From the NCBI RefSeq assembly GCF_008831285.2, contig NC_045139.1, positions 10,504,704 to 10,568,703 of the forward strand: a stretch of 64,000 bases of DNA. Direction: 5' to 3'. Shown here in pieces: positions 31,900-45,789 of the stretch. The notes under the pieces are model-generated. The model saw nothing but the letters and a program-made list of their open reading frames with translations. It was not told the DNA's origin and did not search any database. The number at the start of each line of letters is the position of its first letter. Within the stretch, counting starts at the first letter, position 1. This stretch comes from Nymphaea colorata. Lineage: Eukaryota; Streptophyta; Magnoliopsida; Nymphaeales; Nymphaeaceae. Made by a program: the position numbers and the translations under genes.

Positions 31900-33356
31900 T
31901 CACGGCCCAGCCAGTCTGCTTCTGGTAACAGATTGAAGTGAATATAATGCGCATATTATTATGTGGATACGAACATTTTTACCCATGTGGAAAATTATCT
32001 GGTTCTGAAGATATGTAAAAAAATATCGATGGTGGGTTATAATTTTCCTTTTTCTCGATTGTCAATGGGCATTTTTTTAATTTTCTTCACTTTTTTTAAT
32101 GTTTACATAGTTTAGGGTTCCGGTGCTTAATATATGTGAAAAATATGTAAAAAATATCGGTGGACGTGACGCATAATTTTCCTTTTTCCCAATCGATAAT
32201 GGGCATTTTTTAATTTTGTTAATGTTTACATCGAAAAAACTGCCAGGGTTATGTTTCTAAGACTCTACCTTTTTATTGGGATTGAGTGGATCTATGATAT
32301 ACTTGTCACAGCCTATTGTTTATATCAACGGTTGTACTTACCACAATTTGCAACCTAACAAAAAAAAATTGATATGTTAGGACAGGATTCAAACCTCTTA
32401 TATTATACGTGAAATTGTGAACACCATTATATAATTATACCTTACTTAATAAAGCTCATTTGAGATCCTCACGGCATCAATCATCATCCATTGGTGAGCC
32501 TTTCACATAGACTTCACATAATCTATTATGAGAGTGAGAGAGAGGAAAAGACATTCCTATTTACACTAAATATCTGTTTTATTTGTTGATAAATAAATCA
32601 ACCCCATCGATATTAGGTTCACTTAATTTTCTGCTGGAATATAGTGGTTAATTTTCATTTCTTTTCCACTAATATTTTTATTAGGCACTGACTTATCAAC
32701 AAAAGTCAAAATACTGTAAACCTAAAGTCATTGGATTTTCTTTCTTTCTTTTTTTTAACGTATGAGCCTCCCAATTAGATGTTGCATGCGTTCCTCCATC
32801 TATTTAAAATTTTCAACTCTAACTTCGACTGAACTTCCATATTTGTTCTGTCGCCATGATGAAGAGCCTATTATAAGTGAGAGATTAAGTAATTGTTTAG
32901 CAAAGAAAAAAAAGAAAACGTTTTATCTTTGACCACTTTCTAACAAATAAGACTACATCTTTAACGTATGAATTTACTCCAAATAACAAAAAATATTTCC
33001 TTGAGTGTATATAAGCTTTTTATGAGCCTATAAATGAACCATCACAAGCTCCTTTAAATTTGTCTTTTTCTTTTTTCGTGATCGTTACATTTTCTCTTAA
33101 TTTATGTGCCAGAGTAATTTATTCAGGAAAAATAAAGTAATCGCTGTACATTCGACCAATATTGGTTCCTTTCGAACGTTAAAGGTCAGCCTCATGTAAT
33201 GCACTCTCCCAGTTTTGAACTTCAGCTCAAAAAGTGGGTTATGTACATAATTGTCCTTAATTGGCTATTTAATTTCTAAGTTTGGCCTTTAAAGTTTAAA
33301 GAATTCAGCCTCCATTATATAATTTACAAAGCAGAGTCTAAGGGTTTACTCATAGA
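31900..33356. other. intergenic, no gene recognised
   Basis: AT-rich sequence. Two short related stretches (about 32010-32075 and 32125-32215) share AAAATATCG-TGG, ATAATTTTCCTTTTTC and AATGGGCATTTTTTAATTTT, an imperfect direct repeat. No coding frame is credible. Confidence 0.5.
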
Positions 33357-33357
33357 G

Positions 33358-33508
33358 GTCATTTGGCAAATGGAGTAAGTGATCCATGAATCAGATTTAA
33401 TGGTTGGGACAAATTCATGGGCACCCAGTTCTACTATTCCACGAATCTGCTTTAATCTTTGGGTTAGATTTATGAAACACTCACAAAGTATTCCAGCTAC
33501 CAAATGAC
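33358..33508. mobile_element. possible MITE (~151 bp)
   Basis: The ends form an imperfect inverted repeat: GTCATTTGGCAAATGGAGTA on the left and, reading inward on the other strand, GTCATTTGGTAGCTGGAATA on the right. The flanks TCATAGAG and TCATAAGA are similar 8-mers, which would fit a hAT-type target duplication. No coding sequence. The assignment is tentative. Confidence 0.45.
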
Positions 33509-34290
33509 ATCATAAGAACAATTTTGGAAGGGAACTATTTTGAAAGAGAACAAGAGTGAGAACCTAAGAACCATCCTAAAAATTATGTATGTGATTTTGT
33601 ATCCTTTTCTAAATTTTTTGACACAAATTAAGAGCTCATATATGTGGCTATTGTTATGAAAATAACTCCCATTGACGAGGAACTTAATTAGATTGTTATC
33701 TGTTAATAGGTAAAGTGTGAAACGAAGTAGAATTTTTACCGATCGAATACTGCATAGAATGAAGGATTTCAAAAAAGAAAGAGGACCGGCTTTGGAAAAA
33801 CTAAAGGAAAAAAAGTGGTTCCTGATAAAAATACCTTACACAGCAGAAATCTACAATCAACATTGCAGAAATCCACAATTTCAACCAACTGTAGATTTCA
33901 ACATGAACTCTGATCATTATGGATCTGAAATCTACACTATGTTGTCAAAAAAACGTGGAATTGTGGTCTGATCGGAAGGCGGGAGGCAGTCAGACTTCAA
34001 AATGGCGTACTTGAGATCCGCTGTGATCTCACATCATCGTGGATCTTCTCTCCACGGTAATCAAATACAACCTTACAATCAACCAAACTTTTAATAGTTT
34101 CATTTTTTTTTATGTGCTTGTGAGTTGAGGTAGCTCGTGTAAAGGGAGAGAGAAATTAAGCTTGAAGGACCCATTTTCTTTGGAGGATTGATTGACAAGA
34201 TATTTATAGAGAAAGCAGGACCAGCTTGGTCAACGGTCGAATGTCGTCACGAAGATGGCATGGGGAACCTATTTAAGAACCTAATTCCAA
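33509..34290. other. intergenic, no gene recognised
   Basis: Contains a stretch (33840-34060) with repeated GAAATCTACA/GTAGATTT-like motifs in both orientations, possibly another degraded inverted-repeat element. No gene is supported. Confidence 0.4.
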
Positions 34291-34297
34291 GGGGGCC

Positions 34298-36110
<1,813 letters not shown>

Positions 36111-36111
36111 T

Positions 36112-36440
36112 GAACATATGGCTTAATCCATGCATTAGCAAAGCATGATTTTCAAATTTATGGAACTGTGGGCTGCTTGTGCTGCTTATTAGCTACTTAG
36201 GTTTCGTGGTAATTATAGGCATTAGAAAGTGGGAGTTCCATTACCATCCACACCTCTCGTTGGGAAGCTCCTGTCTCTTTTAGCACTTACCGTAGTGATT
36301 TCATGAATGGAGCATCTAACCTCTTAACAAACCCGATATTGAAGATTGGTAATGTTTCCTTTCACCAAGCCTCAATTCTGGATGGGTTTGCAAGTAATTT
36401 GTCATGTTTTCGGCAGATCTTGATCTTAGATGGAGATTAA
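36112..36440. repeat. dispersed duplicate of 16990-17310
   Basis: Same-orientation match to 16990-17310, beginning at ATATGGCTTAATCCATGCAT and ending near GATCTTAGATGGAGATTAAA. Substitutions and indels are numerous, so it is an old duplication or an unclassified repeat. Confidence 0.75.
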
Positions 36441-36513
36441 AGGAATATATAGTAGAAAAAAATTTTTATGTTTTAGCTTGCCTGAAGGCCTTCTGTATGT
36501 TTTAGCTTGCCTC

Positions 36514-36612
36514 AAGGGGCATAGCATAGTTGGTCAAGCAAGTAGGAGTGTAGGAGGCATGTTGTCTCTTCCATCCTATGGGTTCTACTTCCCCGTGTCA
36601 TAAATGGTGGGA
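36514..36612 (+). mobile_element. possible tRNA-derived SINE or tRNA relic
   Basis: TAGCATAGTTGG (36522-36533) fits the Pol III A box and GGTTCTACTTC (36581-36591) fits the B box, with about 48 bp between them. The sequence does not fold into a clear tRNA, so a SINE head is the likelier reading. No obvious 3' tail or target duplication was found. Confidence 0.4.
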
Positions 36613-36952
36613 GCATGATACTCTATTTGACGGATATACTATACCCCACCCAAGTCCCAACACAGCCCCAGGACCCCAAAAGCAAGGAGAATAAGAGGGC
36701 CTTCATATCTTTTCCAGGTGATAAGTTGTTAACATTGTGCTCAGCTAAAATGTGTTTTACCTCATATCTACATGAAAGAAAGCAAAGGCTCAACTTAATT
36801 AGAGGCATTGTAGGATCCATGTTCTCAGGATTGCCAATTTGTTTCTTTCCAGGCCAGCTATTTGGCTAAAGCCAACGTGTTTGTCATTTCATTGGGGCTT
36901 GAATATGATCGAGAAACGCCTCTACGTCACTTCTACCTTTATGCAAGGATCC

Positions 36953-37287
36953 ATTCTCTGGCCATTGGAGTGTCAGAATTATTGTGGCTGAAGGTCTTGC
37001 TGACTGACATTGGGATAAAGACTGAAGGGCCTATGAAAATGTATTGTGATAACAAGTCTGCAATCAATCTGGCTAACAATCTAGTGTTACATGACCAAAC
37101 AAAGCACATTGAGATTGGTCGTCACTTCATCAGAGCAAGAATTGATGCCAAAGAGTTGATACTACCCTACATGAAGTCTAAAGATCAAACTGTTGATATT
37201 CTGACTAAAGTCTTACATGTAACTCCATTTGAGAGAAATGTATCCAAGTTGGGCATATTTGATAAGTATGCCCATCTTGAGGGGGAG
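36953..37287 (+). pseudogene. Copia RNase H fragment
   Basis: The C-terminal end of a Copia polyprotein: AIGVSELLWLK, MYCDNKSAINLANN, DQTKHIEIGRHFI, LPYMKSKDQTVDILTK. It ends GGEC followed by a stop at the LTR start. The upstream part of the element is missing, so this is a 3'-end fragment. Confidence 0.85.
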
Positions 37288-37527
37288 TGTTGAAGGTTTT
37301 GAGTATTCGGGTTTGGGTTTGGACTCGATCCAGTGGGCTCTGGTTTGGGGACTACTTATATCATTGTAAACCCTAATCTTGTGTCTTAATGAAGTTCTAA
37401 GAGAGAGAGAGTCTGGCGGCTAGTGTGCACAAGACCTCCTCACCCGTGGTTTTTTCTCTCTCGTTGAGGGTTTTCTACGTTACATCCATATTCGATCTTT
37501 ATTTCTTGTGTTTTTACTATTTCAACA
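37288..37527 (+). repeat. 3' LTR of the Copia fragment (~240 bp)
   Basis: It starts TGTTGAAGG right after the purine tract GAGGGGGAG and ends TTTCAACA, giving TGTTGAA/TTCAACA inverted ends. No 5' partner LTR exists in the window, so it is a truncated element. Confidence 0.78.
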
Positions 37528-37704
37528 CCACTGAAAAGGAGAAGACTTCGAGAAGAATGAAGATGCAGCAACATTTACTGGGACAAACAGGAAATAGAGA
37601 CCCTCACGTTCATGGCCGCCACCAATCATCTTTCCAGTTAGTAAATCCTGAAAAGAACATGAACCAGGGTCAAAAATGATTCTACACTTTAAATCAATAG
37701 CTAG

Positions 37705-38052
37705 CTACTTAACAGATAACAAATTAACAGGAAACTGCGGAGCATAGAGCACGTGGGTAATAATGCCTAAATGTGGGAGATAAATATCACCGCTGCCCAA
37801 CACAGGAGATAGCTTGCCATCAGCGAGTCTGACATGTTGTGGTGTAGAGAATCCGACTAATGATGAAAAAATATGTGGTTGATTACAACAGTACCTGGAG
37901 GCCCCAGAATCTATCATCCACATCATATCTGGGTCATCGGTAGGAGCACCAACAGAGAAGGAAGAGTCTATTACAGTAGTGTTGGCATATGAGAAGAAAT
38001 TTCCAGCCATCTTGTAGTCATTGGAACCCTCAAACACATTACCATCAGCCAT
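37705..38052 (-). pseudogene. Copia protease fragment
   Basis: A 115-codon frame with the aspartic-protease motif DSGAS and a typical downstream LLSVK segment where the pre-integrase domain normally begins. It is cut off there. The polyprotein start and zinc knuckle are not found upstream. Confidence 0.75.
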
Positions 38053-39053
38053 AGTAAAATTCCAACCAGAATTGTACTCACAATATGTATGTATAAGGTG
38101 TAGCAGTCAACTTCAACCAAGGCACGGTAGCACAGAAGAATCTGGAACACACTTATGGCTCCAATCATCAAATCTGAAATTCACTAAACAGGCAGCAACA
38201 TAGGCAGCAACTCAGGCAGCAACTCAACAAAATAGTTTCAGCCGATGACTGCAACACAAGCAGGAACTTTACGATTAGCAGCAGTCCAAAACTAATGAGA
38301 CCTCAACTTATAGATTTCACATCCACGATCTGTAGGTCATTCTACTCCTCGCGTCAAATTACATCCACAAACAGCAAATTGACTCTACCCCACACGGTCA
38401 ACATAAAAATATGATTATAGCAGCAATAATCTCCATGAGATCCACTTAAGGATCACGTTGAACACAAACACAAAACAAATTGGCAGACTGTTTTCAGACG
38501 TGGATAGCAGGCAGCACTTTCAGATGTCAATAATAGGTAGCAAACAGGCACATGTTTGACAGCAGAGAAAATCTGTCTCACTTCAACGACGCAGAGAGAT
38601 GTAGGTAAAAGACTGAACCTGCCAACACGACATACCTTTGCCTGTTGGAATCCACCAGGCACCACATGACTAGTTAGATCAGACTGCCCTAGCAGATCCG
38701 ACGTTCTTTGGCCTAAACATCTTCCACCGTTCCACGGCTACCCTGAGTTAGATCTAATGTTGCAGCGAGGTCTGATCTGATTCACCATTTCAACGACGTG
38801 ATGTGCTTCAACGACAGCATCTTTCAGCAACTTCACGACAGCAATAGCAACACAAGGGTGCTAATCACGTTTCTACATGTTAAACGTGATTAGCGCCTAT
38901 CCAACCAACCAATCAACTTGCTTGTTTTGTAAACAGCAAGAACCCTAGGTGTGAAATCCTAGTTTGGAGGAAGAGAGGAGAAATGAGAGAAGGAGAGAAC
39001 CCTAGGCGTGAAACCCTAGATCACACAGCCTTAGGTTTGTGGCTCTGTTACCA

Positions 39054-39077
39054 TGTTGAATATTGGAGGAAGAAGGG

Positions 39078-39124
<47 letters not shown>

Positions 39125-39273
39125 TTTTTCTTACTGATTCACGTGACCCTAATCTCGTATTAAAAGAGATTAGGGTTGGCAATATAACAATTACAGATTC
39201 AGTCCACTAAATATAAGAAATATTTAAAGAACTACTCTTCAACTTTCTAATATTGCAAAAACACTCTTTAACA
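39054..39273 (-). repeat. 5' LTR of the truncated minus-strand Copia
   Basis: On the minus strand it starts TGTTAAAGAGTG and ends TATTCAACA, directly before the primer site. It contains a GA/CT microsatellite (39079-39121). Confidence 0.7.
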
Positions 39274-41109
39274 CAACTCGTCCAAAAGATCTTCGATCAG
39301 AGAAATGGGAAATCGTCCTTCACTGTTGCAGCGTCAACACACGATAATACACACAAAATCACCAACTTCCACCCTTTTTCCAAACCAGTAGTGTTGGCGA
39401 TGCAAATGGACTATGACTTGGTTGTATGATGCCCTGTTCCAACATTTCCTTCAGTAAGCCTTCCAAAGAATCTCGTTGCAATCAGCTGTATCTGTATGGT
39501 TTTAACCTCACTGCTTCAATTCCTTGCTGCAGAATGACTTTGGTGGTTGCTCCCATGCGACGGAGGCAATCCTTTAGGAACCTTGAAGATTTCTCTCTAC
39601 CCCGGTAGCAAATTCTGAAGATGATGAGAATTGATTTTAGTCTGCTGAAGCCACCCTTGAGCTTCTTCTTCGGTTGGGTCAGGACCCTTCAGCAGTAGGA
39701 AAGATGAGGTTGTCGATTGCCTTAAGATGGAGCAGGCGGACTCTTCTGTGACAGGTGTCTTCGTCTTGGCCTCGAGAGTGAATGGCATGTTCCCTCTTAT
39801 TAAACTGCATCTTCATCACCACAAAATCCCAAATCACTTCTCCTAACCCACACAGTCATTGAATGTCCAGCACCAGGTCTCCGCCCCCATCGCTAGAGTG
39901 AAGAGGGTTGCTGGAAACTCATGCCCTTGTATTTCCAGCAATTCACCCATGCATTTTCCTTTACATTTTAAGATGCTCCCCCATTTCCAACTACAACGTC
40001 GAACATCGGTTGATTTTCTACCATGCAACCCATCATTTTGGCTGATTTCTTCGACTCTCATCAGCTGAGGCGCTTCATCCCCTACCAAAGCATGCCATGA
40101 TATCTCTAGAGGTCCCTCTCTAATCATCATAATTGATTCCTCTCCTTCCAATCCCCTCTCCTCCTCATCTTTTGATGCATCACCTTGGTCCACTAAGCAC
40201 ATGTGAAGATGCTTGCAATGGTGCCCTGGTGACCACAACTAGTCGCAATGAAAGCAAATTCCCTGGCATCTCTTCTCTTTGATTGTTTGGGTGTAAGGTG
40301 TCTTACCACAGATTTAGGCAGTATCAGGGTCTTGGGGCTTATTGTTGTTGTATGTTCCTCCTTTGTCGACTCAGCCTGCAGCCCGTTCACTCCTCTACAC
40401 TCCACCCATCCACAGTTAACCGGAGTTCAAATGACGGTTCTTCTTCTCTACAGTGCGAGCCAATTCGAAGAAGTCCAAGAGGTTGCATGGTTTCATGACC
40501 TGCCTCAATGCTGATTTCTTCCTTTAGACTGCCTACAAAGGTCCCAATTAGCGCTTTCAGAGGCCAGCTTCTTACCATGTTATTGATTGTTTCAAACTAC
40601 TCTTGGTATTTCGTAATGGTTTGAGTCTGCCAAATCCTACAGAGCTCGATGTTGTAATCAAGGTAGGCAGACAAACCGAAGCATTGCGTAATTGCTCCCA
40701 CTAGAGATTCCCATTTGGGTTTCCCTGATGCACCACCATCCAATGGTACCACCGAATGGCCGATCCTCTGAAATGAACTGTCGGGTGCTTCACCTTGTTA
40801 CCACCGACTATCCCCTGGCATCAAAATATTGTTCCGCCTTGAAGATCCAACTTATCATATCTTCGCCGAAAAATTTTGGGAAATCCATCTTCATTGGTCA
40901 CTATAAATGATTTTTGGTGGTGTTCGCCAGATTTTGCAGAAGTTCACTCCGGTCTGGGGATTTGATGATGAGTCTGCTGCAATACCTGATGCACCAAATT
41001 ATCCAACACCTCCTGACTTGTAAGAATTGCATTGGTCCATCCATCCATACTGTCCAAACACTACTCCATTGCCTGAACTCGTTCTTGGAGTTGCTCCGCA
41101 GCTACCATG

Positions 41110-44100
41110 TGTTATCACCCTAATTTTTTTTTAAAGGGGTGTATTTCATTTTCAATTAAATCTCAATTATTTTATCTGGATTTAATTCATGGGCCTTAAG
41201 CCCAATCCTATACCCAAAATCAATTCATGACTAGTCGATCCAAAATGAATCTCTAAACCCTTATCTGATCTCAAACACAAAAAGAAATTCAAATCCAACT
41301 TTAGACGCAAGATTCAAACTCAAAATTCAACTCTTGAATCTGAATTAGATCCAAAACTCATGTTTAGATCCAAATCGAGAATTTCAAACCCAAAATCCAA
41401 AGCTGAGGCCAAAACAACAAAATTTGATGTCATCAAGTGCCGCACGTGTGCGCGCAAACCATCTTTTTTGTTTTATGTCTCGTCCTCGCACCAAAATTGT
41501 GTTTTTAAGCTTAAACCATTCATTAGAATGCATCAGCGACCAATTAAACTCAATCCGGATTTAAAACGAGCCCGGAGTCTCTCAAAACGAAGTCGACCCC
41601 CCATTTGTAACAGTGTTGTGTGCATCGCAACAGCACGCACGGCGCTATGTGCGTCAAGCGACGCGCCAGCGCCTGACACGTGACAGCACTGTGCGCGCGG
41701 CCAATCTCGGCTGCACACGCTGTTGCGCCGAACATGAAAGCAGGCCCCTATTTTTTTGCTAAATTGACCTTGGAGGGCAATTTTGACCATCCTGGGTGGG
41801 CATTAGCCCTGCCCACGCCCCAAATGGGTGTATGCAGGGCTAACAACCAATCCCACTTAGTGAAAACCCACTTTTAAACAAAAATCTTGTTAGTTTAAAA
41901 AAAATTCAAATTTTGAATTTTGGCTCCAAAACCCTTTATAAATACCTTCACAATCCTCCCTCTTGGGCATGAGCTAAACCTTGGGGAACTTTTAGTGTTT
42001 TCTCACTTGAAGTTTTAGAGTTTTTCCTTAGCTTTTCTCTCTATTTCTCTTTTCACTTCTTCTCCACCTTAAGAGCAAACTTCTCCAAGCTCAAACTCTT
42101 CAAGGGAGCACGAAGAGATCTCTTGAGGGGATATCATCATCTTCTTGAAGTTTCATCCTAAGCAACCTTAATATCATTCAAAAGAAGAGGTTCATTTTTA
42201 ATATCATCCATATTCAAGGTATATAGTTCTCCTCTTGTTTTCATTTTTCTCATTTCCTCTTGCCACCACCCCATGGCCATGCAAGAAAGCTCAAATGATT
42301 TCCTATCTGGAATCAAAAGCTACATCTTGAGTGCATCGAGAGTATGAGAAAGGCGAAATAAATTATATTTCTTCATTTATTTCTAAAAACATGCTTGTTA
42401 TATTGTTTTACTCATCATTTATGCTTGAAATGATGTTAATGCTTGATATATTAATTTTCCTTAATGGATGAGCAAATATACGGCGAGAATGAGCGTTTGG
42501 GGTTGGGATTTCTTCATTTTTATGTTGATTTTTTATGTTGGGATTTGTCCAATCTGAGAAAGCCATTCACAAATATATACATATTAAAATGCATTTTCAT
42601 GTCATTCTCACGTTTAGTTTCTTTCTTAGTCACCCGGTTATGGACCCCAATAAGTATTTTCTTACGTTACTCTTCATTTCGTGGATGTTTGATTTTCTTT
42701 CATACCTTACAGTGGAAGAAATATATTTTCTTGTAATAAAGAAAATAATAATACTTTTTGTTCACTTATAAAAATATAAGAATCATATTTTCAAAAGATT
42801 TTCAAAAGCAAGAATTCTCTTTAATGATGCCTTGGAGACTTAGGTTAGGCTCTTGCATGAGTCTAAGTTCCTCTCTGGCTTACATAGAAAAATTAAAGTC
42901 GGATATTTTCAAGTGATTTCTTGGTTTTAACTCTGAAGAAATATATGTATTTACATGTTATATATGTATAGATGCACATGACTATTTCTCTTTGTCCTTC
43001 TCTTTTTATGATTTAATTTACAAATTTTTATATACGTACATATGAATATGTATACGTGTATATCTTTCTCTCTCGTCTCATTTTCTCTAAAAATGTCCTT
43101 TTCTCTAAAATCTCTCTTTCTCTCTTTTTCTAAAATCTTCCTCTCCCTTTCCATTTGATTTAGTACTTCCTTTTCATAAAGCTTTTATATACGTATACAT
43201 ATGTATATATAAGTATATATATGTATATGTATGTCTCTCTCTTTTAAATCATTTGTTTTTGTGATTTTTAAAATCTCTTTCTCTTTTTCCTTATTACTCT
43301 CATATTAAAGTCTTTCATCTTTTCCATTCTTTCAAATATTTTTCTCTTATGATTTAAGGTTTTAATTTTTTATTTGCTGACTTCACCAAAACCAAAACTC
43401 AAGTAATGACCTAATATTGGAATCATGTTTGATGGTCTACAACCTCATTCTATTTTCAAACAATTTTCTCTATTCACCAAAAATATTTATGACAATTGTA
43501 AAATGAGAAACTTAGATGTATGTAATGGAAGAAATACTTTTAGATGAATGTTATGGTATGAATGAATGATTTGCTTCCAACTATATAGGATCAATGCATT
43601 CATACGTCCACATTCACTTAACATCACAAATGATCACAAACACCTCTCTAAAAAAATTTAAGCAAGATGAGATGGAGTTCTAACTAAGTATTTACTAAAT
43701 TAGAGCAAAATCTCGAACCTACTTAAATTCTTAAGAGAACACTAAATTCACTTTAAAAGTGATTTCCAAAGGTTTTCAAATGACATTTGCAAAGATTCTT
43801 CAAATCAAAATGGTTTACACTCTCACATGATTTTTCAAAACTTTCTCAAAATCTTGAAACATCAAATCTTCAACATTTTCTCAAACATTACACTGCATTT
43901 AGAATGAAAAAGATGTTTAAACCAAAAACGAAATGCATCAAAAATAAACATAACCCTTGGATTGGTTACCCCAGGTAAAGGAGCTAGGAACGGTCAATCC
44001 TCGTACCGACGGGCGAGTCCCTTTCTTTCTCATTTTAAAATAAAACTTCATTTTTCTAAAACACTCCGAAAACCAAAAAAGATTTTTTGGGATGCGAACA
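41110..44100 (+). mobile_element. solo LTR, 2991 bp, inside Gypsy G2 gag
   Basis: It starts TGTTATCACCC and ends GCGAACA, with a perfect target duplication CCATG (41105-41109, 44101-44105). The empty site is preserved in Gypsy G1 near 14740. It contains no retroelement coding sequence, so it is a lone LTR left by recombination between two LTRs. A TATA box (TATAAATA, 41937-41944) sets the orientation as plus. A long LTR with this kind of start suggests a Tekay/Del-type chromovirus (inference). Confidence 0.9.
41937..41944 (+). promoter_or_regulatory. TATA box of the solo LTR
   Basis: TATAAATA follows CCCTT and precedes a pyrimidine-rich leader. A splice-donor-like AAGGTATATAG occurs near 42218. 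The solo LTR may still be able to drive transcription towards 44100. Confidence 0.65.
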
Positions 44101-44152
44101 CCATGGCATCTCAAGCGGTAACTCTCTCTTCAGCCATCTAGCTTTGATACCT

Positions 44153-44435
44153 TGTCAGTTCCCCATAGAACCAACTCATGCACGCAGACAGAAGCCCAGC
44201 TTCAGCCAAGTAATCAGATTCTCATTAGCTCACTTTGAGGCAGTGTGGGACCTGTGGGTATATATATAGGCTCGGTGGGTTATTACAAGGGTCCAGCTAT
44301 TGACCCGCTAATCCACCCCACTACCTCTAAAGCATTACCTATAAACAGAAAATATAAAGGCGCATGAAGTAAAGGAAGTAAAATAAACTATGTTGTAAAG
44401 CAACTTTCAGCCTGGACCGACTTCAGGGCCTAACA
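44153..44435 (-). repeat. Gypsy G2 5' LTR (283 bp)
   Basis: It matches 14801-15078. The plus strand runs TGTCAGTTCC...CCTAACA. The primer-binding site on the minus strand lies just below (AGGTATCAAAGC). Confidence 0.88.
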
Positions 44436-45053
44436 CAAACAGAATCGATCACTTACTAAATCCTTACACAAGCTGCAAGAGCAACATGGTGACATAATTT
44501 AATAAATTGAAATCTAATTTTCATGTTGGCAGTTCACCAACATAAGTTTGAGCGTCACTCAGTAGCAAAGTAGTCAAACGTTGCTTATGTTTGATATGAA
44601 TTGGAGAGGGATAAGTGTATACCCCTGTTTGGACAACAATAAGAAACAGCGGCACTTCCAAGTACACCAGTAGTCTAGATCAAATTCATAAAAATTCTAG
44701 GTAAATAAAAAAAAAGAAACATGTGTCAGTATTATCGATGTTAGAATAGCAAAAACAAAAGCAACAAAGTATAATATCACAATGCGAAAGACAATGATTA
44801 ATTACACCTCTGTTTGGACAACGATAAGAAGCATAAGCACTTCCAACTTCCAAGTTCACCAGCCGTCTAGATCAAATTCATAAAAATTCTAGGTAAGTGA
44901 AAAAAGAAACTTGTGTTAGAATTATAGGTGTTACAATAGCAAAAACAAAGGCAACAAAAGTATAATATCACAATGCAAAAGACAATGATTTACTGCACCA
45001 TGGAATCCTACTAGTTATTGGTGATCATTGATGAATTTCTCTTAGCTGGATAC
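44436..45053. repeat. duplicated flank, copy 2 of segmental duplication
   Basis: It matches 15079-15710 up to TTTCTCTTAGC-GGAT, after which the two regions differ completely. This marks one breakpoint of the duplication. It contains the same two ~190-bp tandem units (44615-44795, 44799-44990). Confidence 0.85.
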
Positions 45054-45511
45054 ATTAAGCTTTATGTGATCAAAATTCACTATCTTATATGCTTCTTTAA
45101 ATTGTTGATGTGCATTTCACATAAAGTTTTCTCTCATTTGGACATGATAACTTAGCGAAACAACAGTTTGAACTTTGAAGGACCAATTGAATATATTTAA
45201 GGCCAATCTGTACTTTACATGGGCATGTATAGTTGACAAAATACAGATCATTGGGGCAAGTGGGAGAATGTTGGAATTACTGGTTTAATCCAACCTTAAA
45301 TGGCCTCTCATAGTCTACTAATATGATAAAAGAGTTCATTTTTATCTTTTTTTATTGTGATGTTTGCATTCATGCCCATGGTGGTCCTTTATAGTCTCTC
45401 TCATGTACATGTGTGTCCATTCTTTTATAAGGGGATGGACATGCTTAAGAATCAAGCGACACAATGCTTGAGAATATTTACACCAGAAAGAGAGAGGAGT
45501 CCTGCTCTCCC
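45054..45511 (+). repeat. possible 3' end of another Copia element
   Basis: A purine tract AAGTGGGAGAA followed by TGTTGGAATTACTGG (45269) looks like a retrotransposon 3' untranslated tail and the start of a 3' LTR. Copia-D then interrupts it at 45512. The LTR would continue after 50737, but I cannot define its end. Confidence 0.45.
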
Positions 45512-45789
45512 TGTAAGATTTTCCAGAAATCTGTGTCTCTCCGGCCTGAAACAAGAGTGATTGAGTATATAATGTAGAAGCCGGTGGAGGAGAAGGTGCA
45601 GTTAGCGTGAACAACCGCCCTGCAATCCTTAATCACTATTATTAAGATAACCTAATCAGATTACAATAGTTTGTACAAAAATATGTAAAAAAATACAAGT
45701 ATGCCACCGCATAGTATATTTGGGTGTGTGGATATAAAAGAATTGGATCGGGTCTGGACAGAAGAAATCCTGGGCGCACAAACTTAACA
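45512..45789 (-). repeat. Copia-D 3' LTR (278 bp)
   Basis: Partner of 50457-50732. On the minus strand it starts TGTTAAG after a GAGGGGGGC purine tract. Confidence 0.93.

Larger units (their letters stand above)
37690..39273 (-). mobile_element. 5' part of another Copia element, minus strand
   Basis: From the right: an LTR (39054-39273), a primer-binding site on the minus strand (TGGTAACAGAGCC, 39043-39055), about 1 kb of leader or degraded gag, and a protease segment (37705-38052: WMIDSGASRYCCNQP and LYAPQFPVNLLSVK). Everything downstream of the protease is missing. Its outer LTR edge abuts Gypsy G2 sequence at 39274. Confidence 0.75.
39274..44435 (-). mobile_element. Gypsy G2, partial second copy of the Gypsy element
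   Basis: It matches Gypsy G1 from the RT N-half (39274-39790, equivalent to 7390-7910) through protease, gag (40060-41109, 44101-44150), primer site and 5' LTR (44153-44435). It lacks the rest of RT, RNase H, integrase and 3' LTR; a Copia LTR edge abuts the break. About 75 bp around the Copia-B target and protease active site are deleted near 40050. It is split by a 2991-bp solo LTR. The shared host flank beyond its LTR shows it is a duplicate of G1. Confidence 0.88.
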
